Shown here: positions 8,440 through 16,323 of the stretch, one piece after another | Numbering within the stretch: position 1 is the stretch's first letter | How the letters are laid out: every line of letters starts with the position of its first letter | Assembly: GCF_001983175.1 (NCBI RefSeq) | Contig: NZ_MNPW01000007.1 | Coordinates: 367,696-431,695, forward strand | Direction of reading: 5' to 3' | DNA from: Pseudomonas cedrina subsp. cedrina | GTDB lineage: Bacteria > Pseudomonadota > Gammaproteobacteria > Pseudomonadales > Pseudomonadaceae | DNA length: 64,000 nucleotides | Translations under genes and position numbers: made by a program | Notes under the pieces: generated by a model | Told to the model about the DNA's origin: nothing | The model's input: the letters and a program-made list of their open reading frames with translations, nothing else | The model's database searches: none

Positions 8440-9711
8440 ATGACCGACCGCCGTACGTTTCTCAAGCAGGCCGGGGTATTTGCCGCCAGCCTGCCACTGG
8501 GCGCCGCCCTGCTGCCGCAGGCACTTGCCGCCGCCGCCACCGATGACCCATGGACGGGCTTCAAACAGCTGTTCAACCAGGACCCGGACTACCTGCACTT
8601 TTCCAACTTCCTGGTAGCTTCACACCCCAAGCCGGTGCGCGAGGCCATCGAGCGCTACCGCGCGCAGATCGACCGCAACCCAGGGCTGGCCATGGACTGG
8701 GACCTGCAGGAAACCTGGAAACGAGAAGGCCAGGTGCGCGAATGGGCCGGCCGTTACTTGAAGGCCACCCCAGCGCAAATCGCCCTCACCGGCAGTACGT
8801 CCGAAGGCCTGGCCATGATCTACGGCGGGATCAAGGTGCGGCCCGACCAGGAAATCCTCACCAGCGTCCACGAGCATTACGCCACGCAGAATGTGCTGGA
8901 CTACCGCGCGCTCAAGGAAAGCACCCAGGTGCGCCGGATCAAGCTGTTCGAAAGCGCCAACCGGGTGTCCGCCGATGAGGTGCTGGGCAATCTCCAGCGC
9001 CATATCCGTCCCAACACCCGCGTGCTCGGCATGACCTGGGTGCAGTCCGGCAGCGGCGTCAAGCTGCCCATCGGCGAGATCGGCACGCTGGTGGACGAAC
9101 ACAACCGCAACCGTGACGACAAGGACCGCATCCTCTACGTGGTAGACGGCGTGCATGGTTTCGGCGTGGAGAACCTCGATTTTCCGGACATGCACTGCGA
9201 CTTTTTCATCGCCGGTACCCACAAATGGATGTTCGGCCCACGCGGCACCGGGCTGGTCTGCGCCCGCGACCCGCAAAACAGATACGTGACACCGATGGTG
9301 CCGACCTTCTCCGAAGACAAGGACTTCGCCACCATCATGACGCCCGGCGGTTATCACGCCTTCGAGCATCGCTGGGCGGCGGACGAGGCCTTCAAGCTGC
9401 ACTTGCAACTGGGCAAGGCACAGGTGCAGGCGCGCATCCATGCGCTCAATGCCGAACTCAAAGACCAACTGCTGGCACAGCCGAACATCGAACTGGTCAC
9501 CCCGCGCAGCGCCGAACTGTCCGCCGGCTTCACCTTCTTCCGGGTCAAGGGCCAGAACAGTGATGCCGTGGCGGCCTACATGATGAAAAACCGCGTGGTG
9601 ATCGACGCGGTAGACCGTGATGTCGGCCCGGTCATCCGCACCGCGCCCGGGTTGCTCAATTCATCCGATGAGATCCAGCGCTTCATGACCTTGCTGCGCC
9701 AGCGTACGTAA
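8440..9711 (+). CDS. pvdN: PvdN, periplasmic PLP-dependent enzyme of pyoverdine side-chain modification
   Basis: This 423-residue fold-type I PLP enzyme is related to class V aminotransferases and cysteine desulfurases. A Tat signal is present (DRRTFLKQAGVFAASLPLG, cleavage after ...ALAAAA). The PLP lysine is in AGTHKWMFGPRG near residue 262, and the cofactor-binding stretch includes GSTSEGLAMIY near 121 and VDGVHGFG near 237. PvdN is known to convert the glutamic acid next to the chromophore to a succinamide, so it sets the acyl side-chain variant. Its SD AGAAAGA precedes ATG 8440. It is co-transcribed with pvdM and pvdO. Confidence 0.95.
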   Translation: MTDRRTFLKQAGVFAASLPLGAALLPQALAAAATDDPWTGFKQLFNQDPDYLHFSNFLVASHPKPVREAIERYRAQIDRNPGLAMDWDLQETWKREGQVREWAGRYLKATPAQIALTGSTSEGLAMIYGGIKVRPDQEILTSVHEHYATQNVLDYRALKESTQVRRIKLFESANRVSADEVLGNLQRHIRPNTRVLGMTWVQSGSGVKLPIGEIGTLVDEHNRNRDDKDRILYVVDGVHGFGVENLDFPDMHCDFFIAGTHKWMFGPRGTGLVCARDPQNRYVTPMVPTFSEDKDFATIMTPGGYHAFEHRWAADEAFKLHLQLGKAQVQARIHALNAELKDQLLAQPNIELVTPRSAELSAGFTFFRVKGQNSDAVAAYMMKNRVVIDAVDRDVGPVIRTAPGLLNSSDEIQRFMTLLRQRT

Positions 9712-9745
9712 TGCACACCTTTTCCATTTTGAATGAGAGGACCCC

Positions 9746-10606
9746 ATGAACAAACCCCTCACGGCATTGGCAATGACAGCCCTGTGCGGCGCCTTGTTGC
9801 CAAGCCTGGCCCTGGCCGCCGCGCCGCAACCCGGCAAGGTGTTCAAGGACTGCAAGGACTGCCCGGAAATGGTAGTACTGCCCGCCGGCACCTTCACCAT
9901 GGGCACGCCGGACGATGAAGTCGGCCGCGAGCCGGATGAAGGCCCGATGCACGAAGTGACCTTTGCCAAGCCGTTCGCCATGAGCCGGTTTCATGTCACT
10001 GCCGGTGAATGGGACAGCTATGTGCGCCAGACCGGCGTGAAGATCGCCGACGGCGACACCCGCCCCGGCCGCGAATGCATCGCCAGCAAGCCACGCTACC
10101 CCCAGGGCCCGCGCCAGCCGGCGGTGTGCATGGACATGGACGACATCAAGCAGTACGTGGCCTGGCTGTCGAAGAAAACCGGCCACACGTACCGCATGGT
10201 CAGCGAAGCCCAGCGTGAATACGCCGCGCGCGCCGGCTCTACCGGGCCGTTCCCGTTCCCGTTCGATGAGGGCAAGGGCTACAGCATCGCCGGGCACGCC
10301 AACACCTACGGCCCCGCGGATGGCTATAGCTACTCATCGCCGGTAGGCAGCTACCCGCCGAACGCCTTTGGCATGTACGACATGCATGGCAACGTCTACG
10401 AGCGGGTCGCCGATTGCGAACACGCCAGTTACATCGGCGCGCCCACCGACGGCAGCGCGTGGACGGAGCCTAATTGCGAGGGCTACATGATCCGTGGCAA
10501 TGACTGGGGCGAGGCGCCGGTGTTCTCGCGCTCGGGCAACCGCAACACCATTTACCCGCAGACGCGTGGGGACTGGATCGGGTTCAGGGTTGTGCGCGAT
10601 CTTTAA
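9746..10606 (+). CDS. pvdO: PvdO, formylglycine-generating-enzyme-like oxidase of pyoverdine maturation
   Basis: This 286-residue protein has a Sec signal peptide (residues 1-~26, LCGALLPSLALAAA) and an FGE-sulfatase (sulfatase-modifying factor) fold. Landmarks are VVLPAGTFTMGTPDDE near the start, FAMSRFHVTAGEWDSYV, YRMVSEAQREYAARAG, and MYDMHGNVYE then RGNDWGEAP near the end. PvdO performs the last oxidation, dihydropyoverdine to pyoverdine, in the periplasm. GAGAGGA precedes the ATG. It is the third gene of pvdMNO, ending before a 343-bp repeat-filled gap. Confidence 0.94.
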   Translation: MNKPLTALAMTALCGALLPSLALAAAPQPGKVFKDCKDCPEMVVLPAGTFTMGTPDDEVGREPDEGPMHEVTFAKPFAMSRFHVTAGEWDSYVRQTGVKIADGDTRPGRECIASKPRYPQGPRQPAVCMDMDDIKQYVAWLSKKTGHTYRMVSEAQREYAARAGSTGPFPFPFDEGKGYSIAGHANTYGPADGYSYSSPVGSYPPNAFGMYDMHGNVYERVADCEHASYIGAPTDGSAWTEPNCEGYMIRGNDWGEAPVFSRSGNRNTIYPQTRGDWIGFRVVRDL

Positions 10607-10621
10607 GACGACACCGTTCAA

Positions 10622-10930
10622 TGTGGGAGCTGGCTTGCCTGCGATGGCCATAGGCATCTACACAACTCTCAACGACTGAAAGGTCTCCCTGTAGTGAGCG
10701 GGCTTGTCCCGCGCTGGGTGGCGAAGCCGCCCCAATAAAGGCATCGCCGAGCTTCAGGTAGAATCCGGTCGCCTGGTTTTGGGGCCGCTTCGCAGCCCAG
10801 CGCGGGACAAGCCCGCTCACTACAAAGATGTGTAGATACCCATGCTGCGATAGCGCTCTGTCGGTCACATTTATGTTGCTGGCCCACCGCCATCGCAGCG
10901 ATGCGGCGACCCGACAAGCCAGCTCCCACA
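10622..10930. repeat. Outer REPIN, split by another REPIN
   Basis: The interval 10607-10949 has no gene and is filled with repeats. The outer left arm tgtgggagctggcttgcc at 10622 is matched by its inverse, gacaagccagctcccaca, ending at 10930. About 310 bases separate the outer ends instead of the usual ~90, because a second inverted pair (10691-10823) sits inside. Confidence 0.8.
10691..10823. repeat. Inner REPIN of a different REP family
   Basis: The left arm gtagtgagcgggcttgtccc followed by gcgctggg... is the inverse of the right arm ending cgggacaagcccgctcacta. The arms are almost perfect over more than 30 bases and enclose a short loop region. This REP family differs from the outer pair. 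Confidence 0.85.
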
Positions 10931-10949
10931 GTTTTTAACCGTGTCCGCT

Positions 10950-11780
10950 TTAGGCGTCTTGCTTGGCCAACAACGCCAACCCTTCATGCAACGCCGGGAA
11001 CAGGCTGTTGTTGAAGTTGTTCCAGCGTAATTCCAGGATGGTGTCGTCCGGCGAGATCTCGGTCTTGAGCACGTCGTGGAACACCTCGCCCGAATCAATC
11101 CCGTTGTCGACGTAATGGAAAGAGGCACCGGTCAGGTACAGCGGCTCCGACGGCTGGGTGGCCTTGGTCGCCCAATCCACCACCGTTTGCCCGCGCGCGC
11201 CGTACAACGCGTTCCAGGTCGCATAGGCACCTCGGCGTTCGTAAGGCGATTCAAGGCGGGTAATGCCCGGATGGATGTTCATGATGCGGCGCGCAAACGG
11301 TGCACCGGGGCGCACCAGCTCGTCCAGGATCACCAGCAAACCGTCGAGCACCACGACATCGGCCTTCAACTCCACCAGCGTGTCGTGCAGGCGACGCTCG
11401 AAATCCTGCTTGCCGGCGATGTGTTCCGCACTGCCGCGCGGCAGGCGCCGGTAGGTGGACGGCACGCTCAGCAGCAAATCATTGACCAGCCGGCCCTGCA
11501 CGCGCAGGTCGGCCGGGTACAGCCACTGGCGGCCCGGCTTGTAGGCAAATCCGTAGTCGCTGACCAACTGCTGGTCCCGCGGGTTCTGCTCGTCATCGTC
11601 GTATACCACGCCCACCAGGTTGTAGGCCTCGCCCAGTGGCGTGTCGTTCAGCGCGCCCGCCAGGGATTCGAGCACCGACATCATGTAGCGCTCGTGGTCC
11701 TTGTAGGCCACCGGCTGCCCGGCCTTGTCGGCCGCGGCGTTGCGCAGGGACCACACGTACACCAGATTCTTTTTCGTCAT
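10950..11780 (-). CDS. pvdF: PvdF, N5-hydroxyornithine transformylase
   Basis: This 276-residue formyltransferase of the GART/Fmt type makes N5-formyl-N5-hydroxyornithine, an iron-chelating residue of the peptide, in the cytoplasm. Visible motifs are VVLDGLLVILDEL, RRIMNIHPGITR (the His-Pro-Gly of formyltransferases) and YVDNGIDSGEVFH (the Asp loop). I chose ATG at 11780 because the protein then begins MTKKNLVYVWSL as in PvdF proteins; a GTG at 11810 would only add ten residues. Two of the ten A domains in the window are read as fOHOrn-selective, which fits a need for this enzyme. A PvdS box is present upstream at 11842-11865. Confidence 0.95.
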   Translation of the reverse strand: MTKKNLVYVWSLRNAAADKAGQPVAYKDHERYMMSVLESLAGALNDTPLGEAYNLVGVVYDDDEQNPRDQQLVSDYGFAYKPGRQWLYPADLRVQGRLVNDLLLSVPSTYRRLPRGSAEHIAGKQDFERRLHDTLVELKADVVVLDGLLVILDELVRPGAPFARRIMNIHPGITRLESPYERRGAYATWNALYGARGQTVVDWATKATQPSEPLYLTGASFHYVDNGIDSGEVFHDVLKTEISPDDTILELRWNNFNNSLFPALHEGLALLAKQDA

Positions 11781-11841
11781 TGTTTCGCTCTCGCTGGATA
11801 GATCAGGCACGCACCGATACGCGTGCGCCTACACCACAAGA

Positions 11842-11865
11842 ACGAACCAGCCCCCTGGCAATTTA
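11842..11865 (-). promoter_or_regulatory. PvdS iron-starvation box for pvdF
   Basis: On the minus strand it reads TAAAT-N16-CGT, about 60 bases upstream of the pvdF start at 11780. The match to the consensus core and spacing is exact. Confidence 0.85.
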
Positions 11866-11896
11866 TCCGCCACCGCCACCGCCGGGCACGCGGCGC

Positions 11897-11920
11897 TAAA
11901 TAGTCGCGCCAATCCTTCGT
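11897..11920 (+). promoter_or_regulatory. PvdS iron-starvation box for pvdE (and probably fpvA)
   Basis: GCTAAAT (TAAAT 11897-11901), 16 bases, CGT at 11918-11920, 60 bases upstream of pvdE. I found no separate TAAAT-N16-CGT match in the 99-bp pvdE-fpvA gap, so this promoter may also serve fpvA. Confidence 0.85.
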
Positions 11921-11980
11921 TTGTCATGGGTAAGGGTCTGTGTGCCCAGCCCCCCTTTTTCATTATTCCGGGAAGTATTT

Positions 11981-13633
11981 ATGACCGACCCCAAGCGCGG
12001 CGCCTTCAAAGGCCTGCTCGCATTGCTCAGGCCCTTTCGCACCATCGTGAGCGTCTCCGTTGCCCTGGGCATGGCCGGTGGCCTGGCGATCACGTTGCTG
12101 CTGGCGACCATCAATAACGCCTTGCACTCTTCCACCGGGATGACGCAGGGGGTGATCCTGACATTTGCAGCGTTATGCGTGCTGGCGCTGACCAGTTCGA
12201 TTGTGTCCGATATCGGCACCAACTACGTGGGGCAGCGGATCATTGCGGCGCTGCGCAAGGATCTCGGCGAAAAAGTGCTGTCGGCCCCCATCGAGCAGAT
12301 TGAGCAGTATCGCTCGCACCGGCTGATACCGGTGCTGACCCACGACGTCGACACCATCAGTGACTTTTCCTTCGCGTTCACCCCGCTGGCCATCGCGACC
12401 ACGGTGACGCTCGGCTGCCTGGGCTACCTGGCGTACCTGTCGGTGCCGATGTTCCTGATGATGGTCGTCGCCATCGTGATTGGCAGCACTGTGCAGTTCA
12501 TCGCCGGGCACAAGGGTATTCGCGGCTTCGACGAAGCCCGGGACCAGGAAGACGAGCTGCAGCGCTACTACTCGGCAATCGCCTCGGGCGCCAAGGAATT
12601 GCGCATCCACCGGCCGCGCCGCTACCGCATGAACACCCACCGCATCCAGGAAACCGCCGATCGTATCAGCGACATCCAGGTGCGCTCGGTGAACATCTAT
12701 ATCGTCGCCAAGACCTTCGGCTCGATGTTGTTCTTCGTGGTCATCGGCCTGGCCCTCGCCATGCAAGCCTACAACCCGAACCCGGACCCTGCCGTGATCA
12801 CCGGCTTCGTGCTGGTGCTGCTGTACATGAAAGGCCCGCTGGAACATGTGGTGGGTTACTTGCCCATCATCGGCAAGGCGCGCATTGCCTTTGCGCGCAT
12901 TACCGAACTGTCCGAACGTTTCTCGTCCCCCGAGCCGCACCTGCTGATGGACGGCAGCGAAGCGCCAACACCGGTGGTGAACAGCCTTGAGCTGCGCGGC
13001 GTCAGCTATAGCCCGCCCCCTGTGGAAGGCAGCGAGCCATTCCATCTGGGCCCGATCAACCTGAACATCAAGCAAGGCGATATCGTGTTTATCGTCGGCG
13101 AAAACGGTTGCGGCAAGACCACCCTGATCAAACTGTTGCTGGGCCTGTATCAACCCCAGGCCGGCGAAATCCGCCTCAACGGCGAAACCGTGACCGACCC
13201 GATGCGCGATGACTATCGCCAGTTGTTCACCACGGTATTCGCCGATTACTACCTGTTCGATGACCTGGTCCAGGGCAGTGCCACCCAGTCCCTGGACAGC
13301 GCCGCGAAATACCTGGAACGCCTGGAAATCGCGCACAAGGTCAGCGTCAAGGACGGCGTATTCAGCACCACCGACCTCTCCACCGGCCAGCGCAAGCGCC
13401 TGGCACTGGTCAATGCCTGGCTCGAAGAACGCCCGGTGCTGGTGTTCGACGAATGGGCCGCCGACCAGGACCCGGCGTTTCGACGGGTCTTCTACACAGA
13501 GCTGCTACCGGACCTCAAGCGCCTGGGCAAGACCATCATCGTGATCAGCCACGACGACCGTTATTTCGACATTGCCGACCAGTTGGTGCGCCTGCGGGCC
13601 GGGAAAGTCATTGCAGAACTGGAGCCCGCATAA
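11981..13633 (+). CDS. pvdE: PvdE, ABC exporter of the pyoverdine precursor
   Basis: This 550-residue half-transporter has an N-terminal membrane domain followed by an ATPase domain. It moves acylated ferribactin from the cytoplasm to the periplasm. Residues ~20-310 hold about six hydrophobic spans (for example VALGMAGGLAITLLLATI and SMLFFVVIGLALAMQ). The nucleotide-binding domain follows: Walker A GENGCGKTT near residue 373, signature LSTGQRKRLAL near 463, Walker B VLVFDEWAADQD near 482, and the switch His in VISHDDRYF near 524. GGGAAG precedes ATG 11981; an earlier in-frame ATG at 11921 lies directly after the PvdS box and would be too close to the transcription start. It is 99 bases upstream of fpvA. 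Confidence 0.96.
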   Translation: MTDPKRGAFKGLLALLRPFRTIVSVSVALGMAGGLAITLLLATINNALHSSTGMTQGVILTFAALCVLALTSSIVSDIGTNYVGQRIIAALRKDLGEKVLSAPIEQIEQYRSHRLIPVLTHDVDTISDFSFAFTPLAIATTVTLGCLGYLAYLSVPMFLMMVVAIVIGSTVQFIAGHKGIRGFDEARDQEDELQRYYSAIASGAKELRIHRPRRYRMNTHRIQETADRISDIQVRSVNIYIVAKTFGSMLFFVVIGLALAMQAYNPNPDPAVITGFVLVLLYMKGPLEHVVGYLPIIGKARIAFARITELSERFSSPEPHLLMDGSEAPTPVVNSLELRGVSYSPPPVEGSEPFHLGPINLNIKQGDIVFIVGENGCGKTTLIKLLLGLYQPQAGEIRLNGETVTDPMRDDYRQLFTTVFADYYLFDDLVQGSATQSLDSAAKYLERLEIAHKVSVKDGVFSTTDLSTGQRKRLALVNAWLEERPVLVFDEWAADQDPAFRRVFYTELLPDLKRLGKTIIVISHDDRYFDIADQLVRLRAGKVIAELEPA

Positions 13634-13732
13634 TTTTTTCCGGTTTACGCGAGTGCGAACGTCTCATATGCAGCAATGAGAACTAACCGCATTCAGCATT
13701 TATCTGCCAACGCCTAAAAAGAGAAATAATCC

Positions 13733-16174
13733 ATGCCAGTACGGCTTGCCCTCAGCCCGTTGAGCACCGCAGTTTCCATGCGGCGGGCCTTGAAATTAAA
13801 CGTTCTGCCCAGCGCCCTGGCCCTTGCGGTCAGCCTGCCGGTGGCGGGTTATGTTCAGGCGCAAGAGTTCGAATTGAACATTCCGGCGCAACCTTTGAGT
13901 ACCGCGCTGCAGGTGTTCGGTCAACAGACCAACCTGCAGATTCTGTACAGCCCGGACACCGTCAAAGAAAAACGCAGCAGCGCCGTCAGCGGCAAGATGG
14001 ATCCGGTGCAGGCCATCGAGCGCCTCCTGGGGGGGACAGGCGTGAGCTACAGCTTGCAAGGCAGCTCGATGATCATCAACGCGCCTGGCTCCGGCACAGA
14101 TGCCGTGGAGCTGGGCGCCACCCAGATCAATGCCAACCAGCTGGGCACCATCACCGAGGGCAGCGGCTCCTACACCCCGGGCACGATTGCGACAGCCACC
14201 AAGATGGTGCTGACGCCGCGCGAGACGCCGCAGTCGATTTCCGTGGTCACCCGCCAGACCATGGACGACTTTGGCCTCAACGGCATTGACGATGTAATGC
14301 GTCACACCCCGGGCATCACCGTCTCGACCTTCGACAGCGAGCGCACCAACTACTATTCCCGTGGTTTCCCGATCCAGAACTTCCAGTACGATGGCGTACC
14401 GACCACTCGAAACGAAGGCTACTCGGCCGGCCAGACCCTCAGCGACATGGCGATCTACGACCGCGTCGAAATACTCAAGGGCACCACCGGCCTGATGACC
14501 GGCGCCGGCGGACCCGGCGGCACCATCAACCTGGTGCGCAAGAAGCCGACCGCCGAGTTTCAGGGCCATGTCGGCCTGGGCGCGGGGTCCTGGGACAACT
14601 ACCGCTCGGAGCTGGACGTAAGCGGCCCCCTGACTGACAGCGGCAACGTACGCGGGCGCGCCGTGGTGGCGTACCAGGACAAGCATTCGTTCATCGACCA
14701 CTATGAACGCAAGACCAATGTCTATTACGGCATCCTCGAATTCGACCTGTCGCCGGACACCCTGCTGACCGTTGGCGCTGACTATCAGAACAACGATCCC
14801 AAGGGGTCCAGTTGGTCGGGTAGCCGCTCGCTGTTCGACGGCGCAGGCAATGACATCAAGTTCGACCGTGGCTATAACAACGGACCAAAATGGAGCAGTT
14901 GGGGCCAATACAGCCGCAGTGTATTCGCCACCCTGGAACATGCCCTGGATAACGGCTGGGTCGCCAAGGCCAACTACAGCAACCAGCTCAATGGCTATAA
15001 CGCGCCATTGGGTTACGCTTCGCCAATCGAGGATTCCACCGACAGAGTCTCGGTCTACGGTTCCAAGTTCACCGGCAAAACGATCAGCAATAACGGTGAC
15101 TTCTATCTCTCCGGGCCGTTCAGCCTGGGCGGCCGTGAGCACCAATTGGTCGTCGGGTCCTCAATTTCGCGTTCGCATTGGGAAGGCAATGACTATTACG
15201 GTTACGAAGCCACCTATCGAGACAGCAATAACTTTCCTATGTACGAGTGGAACGGCGACAGCCTGGAGCCACAATGGGGCCCGGCACACGAGAAAGACGA
15301 CATCACCCGCCAGGCGGCCGTCTACTTCTCGACACGCCTGAGCCTCACCGATGACCTGTCCCTGTTGCTTGGCTCACGCCTGACCGACTACCGGCTGACC
15401 GGCACCAACGACTCGCGCGAGACCGGCAAGCTCATCCCGTATGCGGGCGTGGTGTACGACCTGAACAAAAATTTCTCGGTGTACGGCAGCTATACCTCGA
15501 TCTTCATGCCCCAGCAGCTACGTCCAGACCGCAACAACAAAATGGTCGAGCCCGACGAGGGCGAGAACTACGAAATCGGCCTGAAGGGCGAGTTCTACGA
15601 CGGCCGTCTGAACGCCAGTCTCGCCTACTTCGAGATTCATGAGTCGAACCGAGCCGAGGAAGACAGCGAGTACAACAACAACATGCCGGCCAACTCGCCT
15701 GTCGAGTGGGCCTACATGGGCGTCCAGGCCAAGACCAAGGGCTATGAAGCCGAGATCTCCGGTGAGCTGCTGCCTGGCTGGCAGGTGCAGGCAGGCTACA
15801 CCCACAAAGTGATCCGCGATGACGATGGCAAGAAGTTTTCTACCTGGGAGCCTCAGGACCAGTTGAACTTTTACACCAGCTACAAGCTGACCGGTGCGCT
15901 CGACAAGCTGACCCTCGGCGGCGGCGCCCGCTGGCAGGGCGAGGCCTGGCAGGATGTCTACAATCGCGGCAAACGCGTGACGCAGCGGTTCTCCCAGGAT
16001 CCTTACTGGCTGGTCGACGCAATGGCGCGCTACCAGATCACCAAAAACCTGTCGGCCTCGTTGAACGTCAACAACGTATTCGACAAGCGCTACTACACCA
16101 ACATCGGCTTCTACACCTCGTCCTACTCCGGCGACCCACGCAACGTAATGGTATCTACGCGTTGGGATTTCTGA
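13733..16174 (+). CDS. fpvA: FpvA, TonB-dependent ferripyoverdine receptor
   Basis: This 813-residue outer-membrane transducer-type receptor imports ferric pyoverdine. A signal peptide ends near residue 44 (VAGYVQAQ). Residues ~45-122 are a secretin/TonB short N-terminal signalling domain (FELNIPAQPLSTALQVFGQQ start), which in this family contacts the anti-sigma factor FpvR. The plug domain starts near 155 (TPRETPQSISVVTRQTMDDF), and the 22-stranded barrel runs to the C-terminus, which ends in the outer-membrane Phe (STRWDF). Its position beside pvdE and the NRPS genes means it is probably specific for the peptide made here. fpvI and fpvR are not in the window. A strong terminator follows at 16202-16240. 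Confidence 0.96.
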   Translation: MPVRLALSPLSTAVSMRRALKLNVLPSALALAVSLPVAGYVQAQEFELNIPAQPLSTALQVFGQQTNLQILYSPDTVKEKRSSAVSGKMDPVQAIERLLGGTGVSYSLQGSSMIINAPGSGTDAVELGATQINANQLGTITEGSGSYTPGTIATATKMVLTPRETPQSISVVTRQTMDDFGLNGIDDVMRHTPGITVSTFDSERTNYYSRGFPIQNFQYDGVPTTRNEGYSAGQTLSDMAIYDRVEILKGTTGLMTGAGGPGGTINLVRKKPTAEFQGHVGLGAGSWDNYRSELDVSGPLTDSGNVRGRAVVAYQDKHSFIDHYERKTNVYYGILEFDLSPDTLLTVGADYQNNDPKGSSWSGSRSLFDGAGNDIKFDRGYNNGPKWSSWGQYSRSVFATLEHALDNGWVAKANYSNQLNGYNAPLGYASPIEDSTDRVSVYGSKFTGKTISNNGDFYLSGPFSLGGREHQLVVGSSISRSHWEGNDYYGYEATYRDSNNFPMYEWNGDSLEPQWGPAHEKDDITRQAAVYFSTRLSLTDDLSLLLGSRLTDYRLTGTNDSRETGKLIPYAGVVYDLNKNFSVYGSYTSIFMPQQLRPDRNNKMVEPDEGENYEIGLKGEFYDGRLNASLAYFEIHESNRAEEDSEYNNNMPANSPVEWAYMGVQAKTKGYEAEISGELLPGWQVQAGYTHKVIRDDDGKKFSTWEPQDQLNFYTSYKLTGALDKLTLGGGARWQGEAWQDVYNRGKRVTQRFSQDPYWLVDAMARYQITKNLSASLNVNNVFDKRYYTNIGFYTSSYSGDPRNVMVSTRWDF

Positions 16175-16201
16175 TGTGACTGGCTGACACCCGCGACACT
16201 C

Positions 16202-16240
16202 AACACCCTGCGCAGGCCAAACCTTCGCAGGGTGTTTTTT
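16202..16240 (+). terminator. Rho-independent terminator of fpvA
   Basis: AACACCCTGCG (16202-16212) and CGCAGGGTGTT (16226-16236) form a perfect 11-bp stem with a 13-base loop, followed by a T run. Confidence 0.92.
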
Positions 16241-16271
16241 ATGGGTGATCATTCGTCAACTCATGCATACG

Positions 16272-16310
16272 AAAAAGCCCCGGGCCACACCAAGTGGCCT
16301 GGGGCTTTCT
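16272..16310 (-). terminator. Rho-independent terminator of the NRPS operon
   Basis: AAAGCCCCGGGCCAC and GTGGCCTGGGGCTTT pair around a short loop (one G-T type mismatch). Read on the minus strand the hairpin ends in a U-rich tail, 14 bases after the stop of the last NRPS gene. Confidence 0.88.
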
Positions 16311-16323
16311 GTTCAACCGGTCT

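Noticed and set aside
10622..10930. Possible CRISPR array from repeated tgtgggagctggcttgcc-like sequence
   Set aside because: The copies are inverted pairs of REP elements, without regular direct repeats or unique spacers of equal size.
13634..13732. A separate iron-starvation box for fpvA
   Set aside because: The gap has TAAC and TAAA stretches but none followed by CGT at 16 or 17 bases.
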